Positions 26,382 to 38,503 of a DNA stretch of 64,000 nt are shown here, piece after piece. The position numbers and the translations under genes were made by a program. Under the pieces are notes generated by a model. That model was not told the origin of the DNA and searched no databases. It saw only the letters and a program-made list of their open reading frames with translations. Position 1 is the first letter of the stretch. Each line of letters starts with the position of its first letter. Source of the DNA: Ichthyophthirius multifiliis (lineage: Eukaryota; Ciliophora; Oligohymenophorea; Hymenostomatida); NCBI RefSeq assembly GCF_000220395.1, contig NW_004086849.1, positions 1 through 64,000 on the forward strand. Direction: 5' to 3'.

Positions 26382-26831
26382 ATGGATTAAATCAAAGAAA
26401 AAGAATTATTTTTTAAAAACATAAACTATTTAAACCGTAAATTAGTATTATTAGCAGAAGCAAAATAGCTTTTAACACAAAATGAATAAATTACCTATTT
26501 ATAAGCAACTCATAAAATGTTTGGATATAAATATGGCACATTAATTATTTCTTTAATATTCTTTAAATTTTTGGCATAGAAATCAAGAATATATATAACC
26601 AATCATCAAGGAAACTTAAGAAGTTTAGCCTGGAATATTTCAATAATTACATTCCCTTCAATGTTCACAACATATTAAATTCCAAGGTTAATAGGTAAAA
26701 AGGAAATATAAAATATAAATGATATTAGAGAAAAATACAAAGATAATTTATATGATTTGGAATAGATTGAAATTAAAAATTTAAATGAAATGAGTAAAGT
26801 TCGTAACAGATAAAGGGAATAATAGATTTGA
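26382..26831 (+). CDS. Small two-pass membrane protein
   Basis: This intronless frame of 150 codons (149 residues, ATG 26382 to TGA 26829-26831) begins MDQIKEKELFFKNINYLNRK. A charged, Gln-rich first third precedes a hydrophobic segment at about residues 53-66, YGTLIISLIFFKFLA. A second hydrophobic segment at about residues 85-102 reads AWNISIITFPSMFTTY. The C-terminus is charged with a probable helix, DIREKYKDNLYDLEQ. Size and layout suit a small membrane protein of the ER or mitochondria, but I recognise no family. Confidence 0.65.
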
Positions 26832-27351
26832 TTGAAAAAAAAAAAAAAAACAAGATAAATAAATTTCTATTAAAAAGTAATTTTCAAATAAAATAGAGAA
26901 ATTCATAAAATATATGATTATGTATTAAAATAATAATAATTAATAATTATAATATACAAATAAAATTAAAATTATTTTATATTATATACATTAAAAATAC
27001 ATTAATTTAAAAAACTAAATTTATAAGTATATGCATTAATGTTTAGATTAATTTAATATATAAATATATTGGGCTTAATATTTAATAATTAAATAAAAAT
27101 ATTGTGTTTATATCTAAATAGACTTAAATAATAATATATTAAATTTTTATTGTATAAATAATAATATAATTTTTTATGATAATTATTAAAACATATAAAA
27201 TTAGCAATTAGTAGATTTTTCTAATAAAAAGAAAAAAAATTATATATATATTTATCTAAATCAAAATTATAGATAGTAAATTATAATTATTTTATTAATT
27301 ACAAATAAATATATTTTTTTAAAAAAGCTAAAATATAATAAATAACTAATA
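26832..27351. other. AT-rich intergenic sequence
   Basis: This is a tandem plus-strand spacer. No gene or repeat was supported beyond plain A/T tracts. Confidence 0.45.
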
Positions 27352-27582
27352 ATGTCTGATTTCCACGAATATAACTTTGGTTTTATAGCTACTGGTGGCA
27401 GAACTCCATCTCCTTTAGTTTCTAATGCTACTTCTTTTACATCTATCCCAAGCTAAGCATAGATTTCTTAATCATAAATACCTTAATAAGTGAGATAACA
27501 AAAAGCAGTTAAAACATATTCATAAACATAAAGTAATATTAAGAATAGCCCAACTTATGGCATGTATAAATAATAATACTGA
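27352..27582 (+). CDS. Small Ser/Gln-rich protein
   Basis: This is a 76-residue intronless frame beginning MSDFHEYNFGFIATGGRTPS, from ATG 27352 to TGA 27580-27582. The N-terminal third has normal codon use and a Thr-Pro/Ser-Pro stretch. The rest is Ser/Gln-rich and ends SPTYGMYKQQY. The higher GC of its first 100 bases against the flanking desert supports it as a real gene. No family was recognised. It could also be the first exon of a longer gene, but the TGA is clean. Confidence 0.6.
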
Positions 27583-28005
27583 TTATTTTATATTAGGAAT
27601 TATAAGACTCTGCAAAAATAGAATAAAAACTTTATATTAAAATTAATTATATTTTTGATAAAATTCTTTATATTTTATTATGTTTTGACAAAATTTTAAT
27701 ATTATTATATAAAATTATAAGATTATTTGTTATTTTTAAAAAGAAATTTTAAATTACAATAACTAAACAAAGACATTTTTGTTTTGTTTTCTAATATAAA
27801 TTTATTATAAAATAATAATTTATATAGTATATATATAATAATAATGATAAAAAAAAAATATAAGAATTGTTCTATTAAAATATTTTTTTTATGAATTAAT
27901 ATATATTAATATTTTATATAATTAATTAAATATTTCCTTTATAAAATTATATATATTTTTATAAATTAAATACAATATATTTTCTTAAAATAATTTATTT
28001 TATAT
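27583..28005. other. Convergent intergenic spacer
   Basis: A/T-rich tract between a plus- and a minus-strand 3' end. Nothing else was seen. Confidence 0.45.
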
Positions 28006-29083
28006 TCAAAAACTATATTAAGCCATATATAATTAATTAAATGCCAATTTATATCCTGCATTTTCTTTAGCTAATTCATAAATTTAGTTTTATAAATAAT
28101 ATTTCCTATCACCTAAATTTTACAAAGAGAAATTTATAGTCGGTATTTAATTATAAATATAAATATCTTTCATTAAATTAATAATTTTGTCAATATTTAA
28201 ATTTTCACTTTCTTTATATATAAAAGATAATATAAATTGCTTTTTTTTAGACAAATCATTTATTTTTTAAATAATTAGAATTATAGTCGAATTATTCTTT
28301 TCACCAATTTCACTAAATATACTTTTATTTACATTCATTTATGCCAAATAATATAGATCAAGTAGTTTTAAAGCATTTCTTATATTAATTAGCTCGTCCT
28401 TTTTATAATATTTTATTTAAAAATAGAATATTTATTATACTTATGCATGATCAATTAAAAGTGTATTTATTTAATTAATGACATCTTTTTTATTATACTA
28501 TTTTTATTTTAAATCCACGCAAGTTTAAATGAACCTTTATACTGTTTTAATCAAGTTTTCTTCTAAGACTTAAATTATTACTTTAGTATCTTTAAGTACT
28601 TGGTTAAAATTGTTACTTTTTATAACCTTTTCTTCTAATTTACTTGTATATTTTTCTGCTATTTTAATATTATTTTTAATTTAGTTTTATTCGTTTTAAG
28701 CTAAATTAATACTATTATTATTTAAAGAATAGAATTAATTTTATGTCTAGAAATTAGAATTATTTTATAAAACTTTTTCATAACATGAAACAATAGAACT
28801 CATAATATCAGCCTATTTTAAATTTTCAATAATATTTTAAATATCATTAAGAGTAAAGAAAACATTATACAAGTCTTTAAGAAAATTAAGCCAGCTTTAA
28901 GATATAATTTTAAATTATTCTTAATTTTTTAATATTATATTATTACTATCATATTCACTGCTAGATATTATTCTCTAATTAAATTCATATAATACTTAAG
29001 TTTAAGAAGTGTATAAAAAATAAATAGAATTCGGCAAAGTATTTAATAATAGATTTTATTTTGTAGATAAAGCTATAAATATA
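28006..29083 (-). CDS. Hypothetical protein, C-terminal part
   Basis: An unbroken ciliate-code frame of about 350 codons ends at TGA 28008-28006. It begins without an ATG just after a TTTATAG splice-acceptor-like sequence near 29084. It is rich in predicted helix, with pieces such as SWLNFLKDLYNVFFTLNDIQ, NALKLLDLYYLAQMNVNKSI and ENAGYKLAFNQLYMAQ. The first in-frame ATG lies about 90 codons in, so an upstream exon must exist. The coiled-coil region immediately upstream on the same strand lacks a clear stop, so the two are probably one gene. No family was recognised. Confidence 0.55.
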
Positions 29084-29299
29084 TTTTTATTTAAAAAAAT
29101 TAATATAATAATTAAATATATAAGAATACTAAGATTTTTTTTTTTATGAAAAATAAATAAAAACTAATTTAACAAAAATAGAAAATTATTTAGATTTTCT
29201 AAATTTATAAAATTATTTATTAATTTAAAAATAAAATAAAAATTATTGTATCTTTTTTTCTAATTTATATATATTTAAAAGTACACTTGTTTTACGGTG

Positions 29300-31541
29300 A
29301 ACATTTTAGTTAAATCCCTATCTTTAATATCTTAGAAATTTCTTCTTTTAAATTTAATAAATGAGAATCTTTAAATTAATCTTCTTCTTCACTATAATTT
29401 TATATATGATTTAATTATGAAACAATATTTTATTTTTATGTTTGATTTTAAATATCATATTTATTAATAATTGTTTATGTACATTCTATTAAAAAGTATT
29501 CATTATCTCTTTTATATCTTTTTAAATAAATAAATAGAAATTCTAAGTTTTCAATTATATTATTATATTTATCATTTTCGTTTATTATTTTTTCTTAAGT
29601 AAATATTTTTATAATCTAATTAATTTTTTTTTATATTTTTCTTAATTAATCTTCCTAAAAACTTTCATTCAAATCATTACTTTTTGTATTTTCTGTTAGA
29701 AATTTTTTACAATATTCATTTTCATTATATTTTTCCATTTTTAATTATCCAAAATTGTTTAGTTGGTTTATATATTATTCATTATTTTCATAGAAAATAA
29801 GTTAATTTTATAATTATTTTATTATATTTTTATTCTCTTTATTTCTTTCTTATATTTCAGCTTTTTCCCTTAATAAATCTTATATTTCATCCTTTTTTTA
29901 TATAAAATAAAAATAAAATATTAATAAGTAAATAATAATATTTACTTATTATTTTTTATTTAAAATATATTCCTATTCTTTTGTAATTATATTTTCTGAA
30001 TTTTATTAAATAAGATTTTTCCGCTTATTTTTGCTTTTTTAAAGTTTGACTTCTAAATTTGAAACATTAGAATTTAATAAATTTATATTTTATTCTTTTT
30101 TTTTATTTCATTTTAAAGTTGTTCGATTTCTTGCATATATTCTAAAGCCAAATTTCTATTTTATTCTTAATGAAAATTGATTAGATTTAGATTTTATTAA
30201 CTAATATTTTATATAAAAAGAACTATTTCATCTTCGTTTTCTAAAATTTATTAACTATTACTATTTAATTCTTCTAAAATTTTATATTTAAACTTATTTA
30301 ATTTTTCAACCATTTCATTCAATTATTTTTTTCAAATAAAATTTCATTAACTTTTTCCAAAATATTATTCTCATTTTATTCATCAATTAAATTTTTTATT
30401 TTTTGAATTTAATTTTATAAATCTTAATATTCATTTTATTTTTATTAAATTAATTGTTCGAAATATCTCTAAACTTCTATTTCTTTTCTTAATAAAAAAT
30501 ATCTCTTTTATCAATTTCATATTTAAACTCATTTAAAACTTTATCAAATTTGCATTCAAATAAATTAGAAAAATCATCATCCTTTTATATAATTTCATCT
30601 TAATTTTAATTAAATTATTAATTATCAAATGTATATTAACTATTAAAAAAAATATTATCTTTATATTCTGACTCTATTTCATTTCTTTTTGATTTTTATT
30701 AATCTTTAGAATTTTGTTCGTTATTTTAAATACTTATGCTTAAAAGACTTTGTATTTGATAGTTTTTTAAATAAATTTTACTTTGATATATAATGTTTTT
30801 ATATTTTTAAATTTCTTGAATTAATTATTAGTTTTTATTTTGTTTTTCACTTTATATCTATTATATATATTTATTTTAATTAAAAATATAATTTTTTTTG
30901 TTTTAAAAAAATACTTCTTCAAATTATTTAGTTAATTATTAAATTTACTAATTAGATAATTCTAAATTTTTTTCTAAATTTTAATATTTTGTTTTTTCTT
31001 CTTCGATTATTTATTCATATTATTTTATAATTTTATTAATTAATTCATTTTCTTCTTCATATTTATCACTGCTTTTATTTTTTTATTAATCATTTAATGC
31101 TTAAATTTTTTAATTTAAATCTTAATTTTAATTAATTAATGACTTATTTTACTCTTTTAAATATTATCTACTTTCATCCATTTTTTATAATTTATTTGTA
31201 GCATTTTCAAGCTATATTTTTTATTAATTTTACTTAGAAATTAACAATATATATATTTTACATCTTTACTCAATACATCAATAATTTAAGTAACTTTTTT
31301 AATTGCTATGCTTTTTTCACTATTTTCTTCTTATAATTTTTATATTATTAAATACATTTTCTATTTTTATAAATTTATTTTATAAAACGAATATTTATTT
31401 TTTTATAAATTATACTTGCTTATTTTCATTTTAATCATAAGATTTATTATTATTTCTTTTAAAACTTATAAATTTTTTTTCTTTAGCTTAGTTAATTAAT
31501 TTAAGGCTATGATGATTGCTATTATCATTATGATAACTCAT
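29300..31541 (-). CDS. Long coiled-coil protein, N-terminal part
   Basis: The start is ATG 31541 with MSYHNDNSNHHSLKLINQAK. After a phase-0 intron (GTATAA...AATAG) it continues QKLQEENSEKSIAIKKVTQI, and then a long Gln/Glu/Lys/Asn coiled coil that includes LENATNKLQKMDESRQYL and EELINKII-like heptads. Several introns and frame changes interrupt it, and I could not follow one frame through 29300-30900. Near the 3' end the segment QFKDSHLLNLKEEISKIL is readable. Composition is typical of ciliate cytoskeletal or basal-body coiled-coil proteins. It likely continues into the frame at 28006-29083. Exact exons are not resolved. Confidence 0.5.
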
Positions 31542-31805
31542 TTAATTTTATGTATATATATTTATAATAAATATTTTAAAAAATATAATTGTTTATATTT
31601 TTATAGATTTAAAAGTAATTTATTATTAGTTTGAATAATATAATTAATATTAAAATAATTTTGAATAATAAACGATAAAATTAATAAAAATCAATGTAAA
31701 AAAATAATTTATAATAATATATATATTAAATATATTCTTAATATCATAATTAAATAAAATAAATATATATATATATATATATATTTTTTTTTTTTTCTTT
31801 ATTTT

Positions 31806-32651
31806 TCAAAATAATTAATAAGATGTTATAACAGATGAAATAAGACCACCAATACCACATAACCCATCGTTAGCATTTTTCTTTAATAAATTAGGCCATA
31901 ATTAAGCAGCTAAGATAAAAAAATAAAAATATAATAAAAATATAATATTAAATACCTTATCCTGCGGTTATCATATCAGCAACTGATTTAATTATATTAA
32001 GATAGATTTCGGAAGTTTATTTTTTTAATTAGATTAATTATAATTATGCTTTATCATTTTATTCTTATGTTTAAGTATTTAAGATAATTTAGATAGTATC
32101 GCTTTATTTTTACAAATTTTTGAGTAAATTTCTCACATTCTATACAACAGCACAAATTAAAGCTAAAAACCAGAAAGTTGATCCTGTTTTGCTATTAGGT
32201 TTATGGTCTCCTTTCAAAAACTTAAGTTGTTTCAAAATAACTAAATTATCGAAGAACCAAAACATGCCGAAAAACGCTCTTTATAAAATTGCCAAAGTCT
32301 TATTAAGGTCATCATCATCTTTCTTTTTGAGCAATTCCATTATTTTGTGACATTCGTTTATAGTTTTGAATAATCTAAATAATTTTCTTGCATCTCTCAT
32401 TCCACCTGTTATTAATAAAACAATTTACTTATTATATGATCAATTATTTTTTACCAAAAAGCCCGTTAAATCTTTCACTCATATCCTTGTTTCCTGTATT
32501 AGTGAAATGCCATTTTAAGAATCTTGATCCGTATTAAATAGCCTTACAAAATTTATCTCTTCCCTCTATATTTTTATTGATAAAAACGTCATATATGCAT
32601 TTTTAAATATAAAAGACCTGTTTTATTTATCCAAGTAATTGTTTTATTCAT
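31806..32651 (-). CDS. PEX11: PEX11-family peroxisomal membrane protein
   Basis: PEX11 proteins tubulate and divide peroxisomes from within the membrane. The diagnostic N-terminal segment GRDKFCKAIQYGSRFLKW is present, followed after an intron by GGMRDARKLFRLFKTINE. Next comes a hydrophobic region FFGMFWFFDNLVILKQLKFL with TGSTFWFLALICAVV, and a final exon that ends CGIGGLISSVITSYQLF, matching the conserved terminal glycine-rich helix. The stop is TGA 31808-31806. The best start is ATG 32651, but its frame meets a stop before joining GRDKF. One base is probably wrong in the A-run near 32600, or the true first exon is elsewhere. Introns lie at about 32390-32460 and 31910-31970. Confidence 0.8.
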
Positions 32652-33356
32652 TTTTTTTATGTAGATATTTTATTTAGATCTTTTTAATTTTTATTTTTCT
32701 TTTCTTTTATTTAATAAAAAAAAAATACTTTTAATAAGACTAATAATAATATATGTATTACGTAATTTGCTTATCATACGTATACATATAATAATAAATA
32801 CAATTTGAATTGATTTAATATTTTCTTTAGAAAAAAAATAAAAATAAAGAGAGATATATAATTATTATTTTTAATTTTTGTTTAAAGAATAATACGTTTT
32901 AATTATTTCTCTAATATAAATATATAGTTTGTTTTTTATTTTCGACTGTAAATGAATCTATATTTATATAAATTATAGAATATATTTTTTAGTTTTTTAA
33001 AAATTAAAAATAACACAAAAAATTATTAGTTAGTTTACTTAATTTAGTTTTTAATTATAATCTTATTAAAGAATTTACTTAAAAAATATTAATTTTAATT
33101 ATTAAAATTTATTTATGACGCATTCTAATAATAAAAAAATAATTATTATCATAATAATTAAAAAATAAAAAAGTGTTTTTCAATAAAAAAATATTGTTAA
33201 TTTTATTTTTTATAATTATTAAAATTTGTTAAATTATTATTTAAAAGAATTTTTTGAAAAAAATAAATAAAATAAAAATATTATTAATTTTAATTAAATT
33301 TAAAATATATCTTCTATTAATTTATTTATAAGTTAATTTTTTTAAATATTAGTAAA
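32652..33356. promoter_or_regulatory. Divergent intergenic region, PEX11 and NCLX genes
   Basis: About 700 bases of A/T-rich DNA lie between two genes that point apart, so it holds both promoters. No gene was supported inside. Confidence 0.4.
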
Positions 33357-35740
33357 ATGGATCAATGCTCATTATAGTTTGTTAAAAATTAACAAGATAA
33401 ATGTTCTTTTGTTTAGAATTATTGCAAAAATGAAGAATTTATAAATTTTATTTAGTTATATTATTGTGATATGAATGAAAATATAATATTACTAATAATA
33501 CTTTCAGTAAAAAAAACTAAATAATAATAAAAAAAAAAAACAAAAAAATTAGTTCTTTGTAACAATATTTGCTTTCCATCTTTTATCGTCAACAGCAGAA
33601 AAATATTTATCTCCTTCTCTTTCTAAAATTTCAGATTTTTTAGGTTTCTCATAAACACTTGCAGGGGTAACTTTACTTGCATTAGGAAACGGAGCAGCAG
33701 ATTTATTTACAGCAGTTATTGCCGGAGGAAGTTAAGATTCGGAAGGTATTTACATTGCTATAGGAAGTGTTTTTGGAGCTGGCTTATTTGTAAATACTAT
33801 TATTTTTGGCAGAGTTATAAATTAAAGTAACCAAATAAGGGCTGTTAAGCATATATTTTTAAGAGATATAGGGTTTTATACACTTGGAACTTTTATTATT
33901 ATTGTATATACTTTGATTGGATTTGTAAACTATGCAATGGCTTTTGGATTTATAGGAATATATATAATGTAATTAAATAATTTATTTTTTTTAGTAAAGC
34001 GTTTTATAAAAAAATATATTGCGTTTTATAATATTTTCCATAATATTTTTTTACGTTTTAGATTTATTACAGTAGTTTTTTTTTAAGAATGGTAAAATAA
34101 ATTTAATAATTGCAAATTCTAAAGTTTTGTTGATGAAAAAGAATTGCAATATGAATAATATTAATAAGGATTTTAAATTATTTAGCCTAGTGAAGATATA
34201 TTTAGTGAATTTAATGGTTGTGATGAGCCATTTAAAACATCGTATATTTTTTTTTTATGTAATTGCTATTTTTATTTTAATAATATTAAAATATTTAAGA
34301 GATAATTTAACTTAATATCTTTAAAATTAATATGTAAAATATGAGGTAAACTTTATAATTTTTTTTTTTATATATAAATTTATAAAATTAAACATTTTCT
34401 GACTAAAATTATTATATAAAAAGGGATATAATGGCTTAATTGATGAAAAATAAGTATTTTTAATATTTAATTTTTTTTTTTTTACAAATTGCTTATTTAT
34501 AAAGATTTCTCAGTCAACAATTTAAAGTGAAATTATGATTTCAAGTTAATTATGTTTGTAATAAATAAAAATATGCAAAACCTATATTTTTAAAAAAGAT
34601 TTAAAAGAAAATCTATTTCTAATAAATTCAACCAAAACTACATAAATTTAAAATAAAAAATAAAATCAACTTTTACTAGGTTTGATTTATAATGGACTGA
34701 AATGGTTTGGTGGCAAAAGCTTTATTTTATTTATGAATTACCTATAAACTTTATAAGGGATATGGTGATTTTGAAAACAGAAGGTGATAAATGGAATAAA
34801 TGGCAAGCTATATTTATTTGCTTTACATCTCCTTTATTCATTTTATGTTATACAGAGAGTAAAAAAAGATTTACTAAAAAAAACCTTTTTATTTTTTTTA
34901 AAAAAAGATATTCAAAGTTAAATATATGATATTCATATAGCAATTGTTTCTTTAATTTTTAGTTTTTGTTTATCTATTACTGTTTGGAAGTTTACTCATT
35001 TATCGAAAACACCAAATAATATATTCTTTTTTTCACTTTTAGGATTTGTTAATTCAGTAATTTTTATTTCAACAGCAGCTTAAATTTTAGTTGATTTTCT
35101 CAAAGTTCAATTAAAAAAAATATATAAACTTAATAAATATTATATAAATTAAAAAGTTAATTTAATTGATTACAAATATAAATAAAGCTTATCTAGGGAT
35201 GACATTTCTGGCTTTTGGTAACTCTTTAGGTGGTAAAAATATATTATTTTTTGTTTTGTTAAAAAATTTAAAAAACAAAAAGATTTCTTTACAAACCCAT
35301 AATTAGCAAAAATGGGATTTGGAATAATGGCTCTTTCTGGTTGTTTTGCAGGTTAAGTATTTATAAGTTATATAGGTTTTGGAATAGCTTTAATATTTAA
35401 AACTTAAAAGTAAAAATATAATAATTCTTTTAATTTTAGTAAAAAAATATAGGCATGGTATACATATAAAGCTCTTTAATGGATAGAATGCTAAATAAAC
35501 ATTTGATAACTTAATTGTACTTAGTGTTTTAATTTTTAATTTATTTAATTTAATTAATATAATTATCTACGCTGTAAAAAACAAGTATTTTTTTTTGTTA
35601 TATAAATTTTAAGTTTTTATTAATATTTTTTAAAAATTAGCTATATTTTTAATAAAAGATTAAGTAAAAAACTAAATATTTATTATACTATATTTTTTAT
35701 TACTGTTACTTGTTTAATGATAGCTAGGTTTATATTCTGA
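33357..35740 (+). CDS. NCLX: Na+/Ca2+ exchanger of the NCLX/CCX type
   Basis: This is a CaCA-superfamily cation/calcium exchanger related to mitochondrial NCLX and plant CCX. The N-terminus has the family cysteine pattern: MDQCSLQFVKNQQDKCSFVQ, then YCKNEEF and QLYYCDMNENI. The first alpha repeat reads LAGVTLLALGNGAADLFTAV, carrying the GNGAAD ion-binding motif. The second reads AYLGMTFLAFGNSLG, then after a short intron DFFTNPQLAKMGFGIMALSG, carrying GNS-x-GD. The large loop between them is divergent and interrupted by introns. The last helix ends MIARFIF at TGA 35738-35740. Direction of ion flow and organelle are inferred from the family. Confidence 0.87.
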
Positions 35741-35937
35741 TATACTTATACCAACTTTGGCTATAAAAATTATAAAATTTATTTTTAATAATTAATATTA
35801 ATAATAATATATAAATAAAAATTAATTTTTTTTTTATTAAAAATAAAAAAAATTATAAATAAATATAATAATTTGAAAAAATATACTAATATTTGACAAA
35901 AAAATAAAATAATTAAAATTAGTAAAAATAATAAATA

Positions 35938-37374
35938 TCATATATCACCTTCTTTTAAAATTTTATCATATAATTATCCACAATTTAAATTATTAATTTC
36001 ATTATCATAAAACAATCTAAAATCAAATTTGCTATAATTTTAAATTGGAATATATTTATCCATTTTGACAAATATTTATAAAGACCTGATTCCCCTTAAA
36101 GCATTTAATTCATTTTATAAATTACTAATATTAATTTAATTAATAAAATTCTTCGCTTTACCTTATAATCTTGATTTAAAGCTATAAGTATTACTTGGTT
36201 AAGATTTAATAAATTCTTCCAAATCTTTAGAATCTTAATAAGTAAGATCATTTATTAAATGCTTACTAGTTTCTTTCAGTACTCCTTTAGTTAATGATTA
36301 GAAAAAATTGTTAGCTGTAACAGCATCTTTTTCTATTTTTTCTTTAGTTTACAAATATTCTTCACTTTTTAAATATAAATCGAAATCTTCCTATTTAACT
36401 AATCTAATTTACACTTTTTACTATAAAATCATATTTAATATATCTAAATTTAAATTATAGCAACCAGTTAAGCAAAAAATCACATCATAGAATAAAATAT
36501 TTGATATTTTATAAGTTTTTCTTGAAGTAAAAATTAATTACATTGTTACGTCAGAAAAAAGGGCTTAGTTTCTCATAAAAAGTATCATTTTATCTACATT
36601 TTTTACTTTATTATTTTCAATATCTTTCAAGTCTAAATTTAAATAATTTCCTGTATTATTATTATTTTTTTCTTATTATTATTAAAGTATTTTTTTTAAT
36701 GGAATATTAAATTAAGTATTAATTGTTTATAAATTATTATTTTCTAATTCTTTTTTTCTTCTTCTTATTTAGGAACTTATATTTATTTAACATCCTATTA
36801 TTATACTATATTGTATTTTTTTTCAAAATCTTATTAAATAGCTTAATTAGCAAATCTTTTGAAATTATTTGCATAATCAGTAACTACATTATCCTTTACT
36901 TAGTCTCTGTTTTAAATTATACTTTAAAAAACTGCATTATTCCTATCACTATCTTCTAATTTTTCTTCGTTATTTTCTAAAATATTATATTATTTTTACA
37001 TCAAAGGGTGTTTAAATATCTCATCCCATGATATTCTATCAGCTTCCTCATATTTAAGCATTTTTCGAATTAATTATTTTACATCATCACTTACAAAAGG
37101 TATTTCTGGAAACTAAAATTCCTCATTTACTACTTTTTTTTTAATAGAATTAATTAAAGAATTTAAATCTTTTGCAACAAAAGGATATTATCCATATAGC
37201 ATTTTATAAAAAATACACCCGGCACTCCATATATCGCATTTAGAGGAATAATTAGTTTTATTTAAAAGTTAAGGTGAAGCATAAATTGGAGTACATTTTA
37301 TTGACATTCTCTATTATATATCCATTTCCCCTTCAACAAATCTTCCGAATCCAAAATCTCCTATCTTAACTTTT

Positions 37375-37437
<63 letters not shown>

Positions 37438-37998
37438 TATTTTAAATAAAAATAAAATATCTTTAATAAATAGAATATTTTTATTCAGTTTTATATTTAT
37501 TTATTTATTTTTTTAAAAAAAAAACCATTATGAAGCATTAAATTTTCTGGTTTAAGATCTCTATGTACAATTTTTTATGAATAAAGATATTAATATCCTT
37601 TTACCATTTAGCCAAAAAAAATCAACAGCATCACTTTCAGAAAGTCTTTAGTATTCTTTTTGCATAATATAATCGTTTAAATCACCCCCATTACAATAAT
37701 CTAAAAAAAGATATAAATTATTTGTTGATTATTAAATTTCTATTAAGCAAACTATATTTTCATGTTTAAGTTTTTTTAATACACCAATTTCTTATTAAAG
37801 CATTTATTAATTAGATATATTTGATTAAAATACTGATGCTGGAATTACTTTTACTGCATATTTTGTTTCATTTTATTTAGAGCCTTTTTCATTATTATAT
37901 TTAGCTTCATAAACTATTCCGTATTATCCTTCTCCTAATTTTTTATTTAAAAAAATCAAGTAATTTCCAACTTGTTTCATATGCGGCTATTAACTCAT
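35938..37998 (-). CDS. ULK/ATG1-like protein kinase
   Basis: This is a Ser/Thr kinase starting MSQQPHMKQVGNYLIFLNKK at ATG 37998. Seen motifs: glycine loop LGEGQYGIVYEAK, catalytic lysine in YAVKVI, C-helix with KLKHENIVCLIE, HRDLKPEN, DFGFGR, then CTPIYASPQLL and DIWSAGCIFYKMLYGQYPF. APE is replaced by SPQ, common in ciliate members of this group. The long C-terminal region, with DSDRNNAVFQSIIQNRDQ and a helical end, is like ULK regulatory tails, so a role in autophagy or a related pathway is inferred. A 150-base intron (37376-37525) carries a (TA)n repeat. Two compensating frame changes are seen, in a T-run before QMVKGYQYLY (about 37612) and in an A-run near 36680, yet overall length is a whole number of codons. 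TGA is at 35940-35938. Confidence 0.85.
37377..37432. repeat. (TA)n microsatellite in kinase intron
   Basis: An unbroken TA repeat of about 56 bases sits in the 3' part of the kinase intron, which at 150 bases is about three times the usual intron here. Confidence 0.95.
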
Positions 37999-38503
37999 TA
38001 TATCAAAAAAATTTAATTAATTGTATAATATTTATTTTTATTAAATTAAAAAACTAAATATTTAAAAAAAAAATATAATAAATATAAAAAAAAAATAATT
38101 AAAGAAAAAAAAATTTAAATAAAAATATTATAGTTTTTTATATTATATAAAATATATATATATATAAATTTTAGATATATATTTTATAATTTTATATATA
38201 TAATTTTTATTTTATATATATGCTTATTTTTATTTTAAGTTAACTTTTAAGTTATTTATATTATTATTTAAAAAAATAAAAATATATAAAATAATAATGT
38301 TTTTTATATTATTTTATTATTTTACATATCTAATTATTTTTTTACTATTTTTTTTAATTAAACATATTTTAAAAAATACTAATAATTTGATTTTTTTTTT
38401 TTGCTAATTTTCAATTTAACATTTTTAAATTTTAAATTTATTTTTTTCTTAATTTTTAAATTAAAAAAAATATTCATAAATTTTTATTTAATAAAAAATA
38501 ATA
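37999..38503. promoter_or_regulatory. Divergent promoter region, kinase and SMC1
   Basis: About 500 bases of A/T-rich sequence separate divergent starts. No motif was recognised. Confidence 0.4.

Noticed and set aside
37377-37432. Long TA run considered as a replication origin or cruciform
   Set aside because: It lies inside a frame-restoring kinase intron, and similar runs are scattered through the window.
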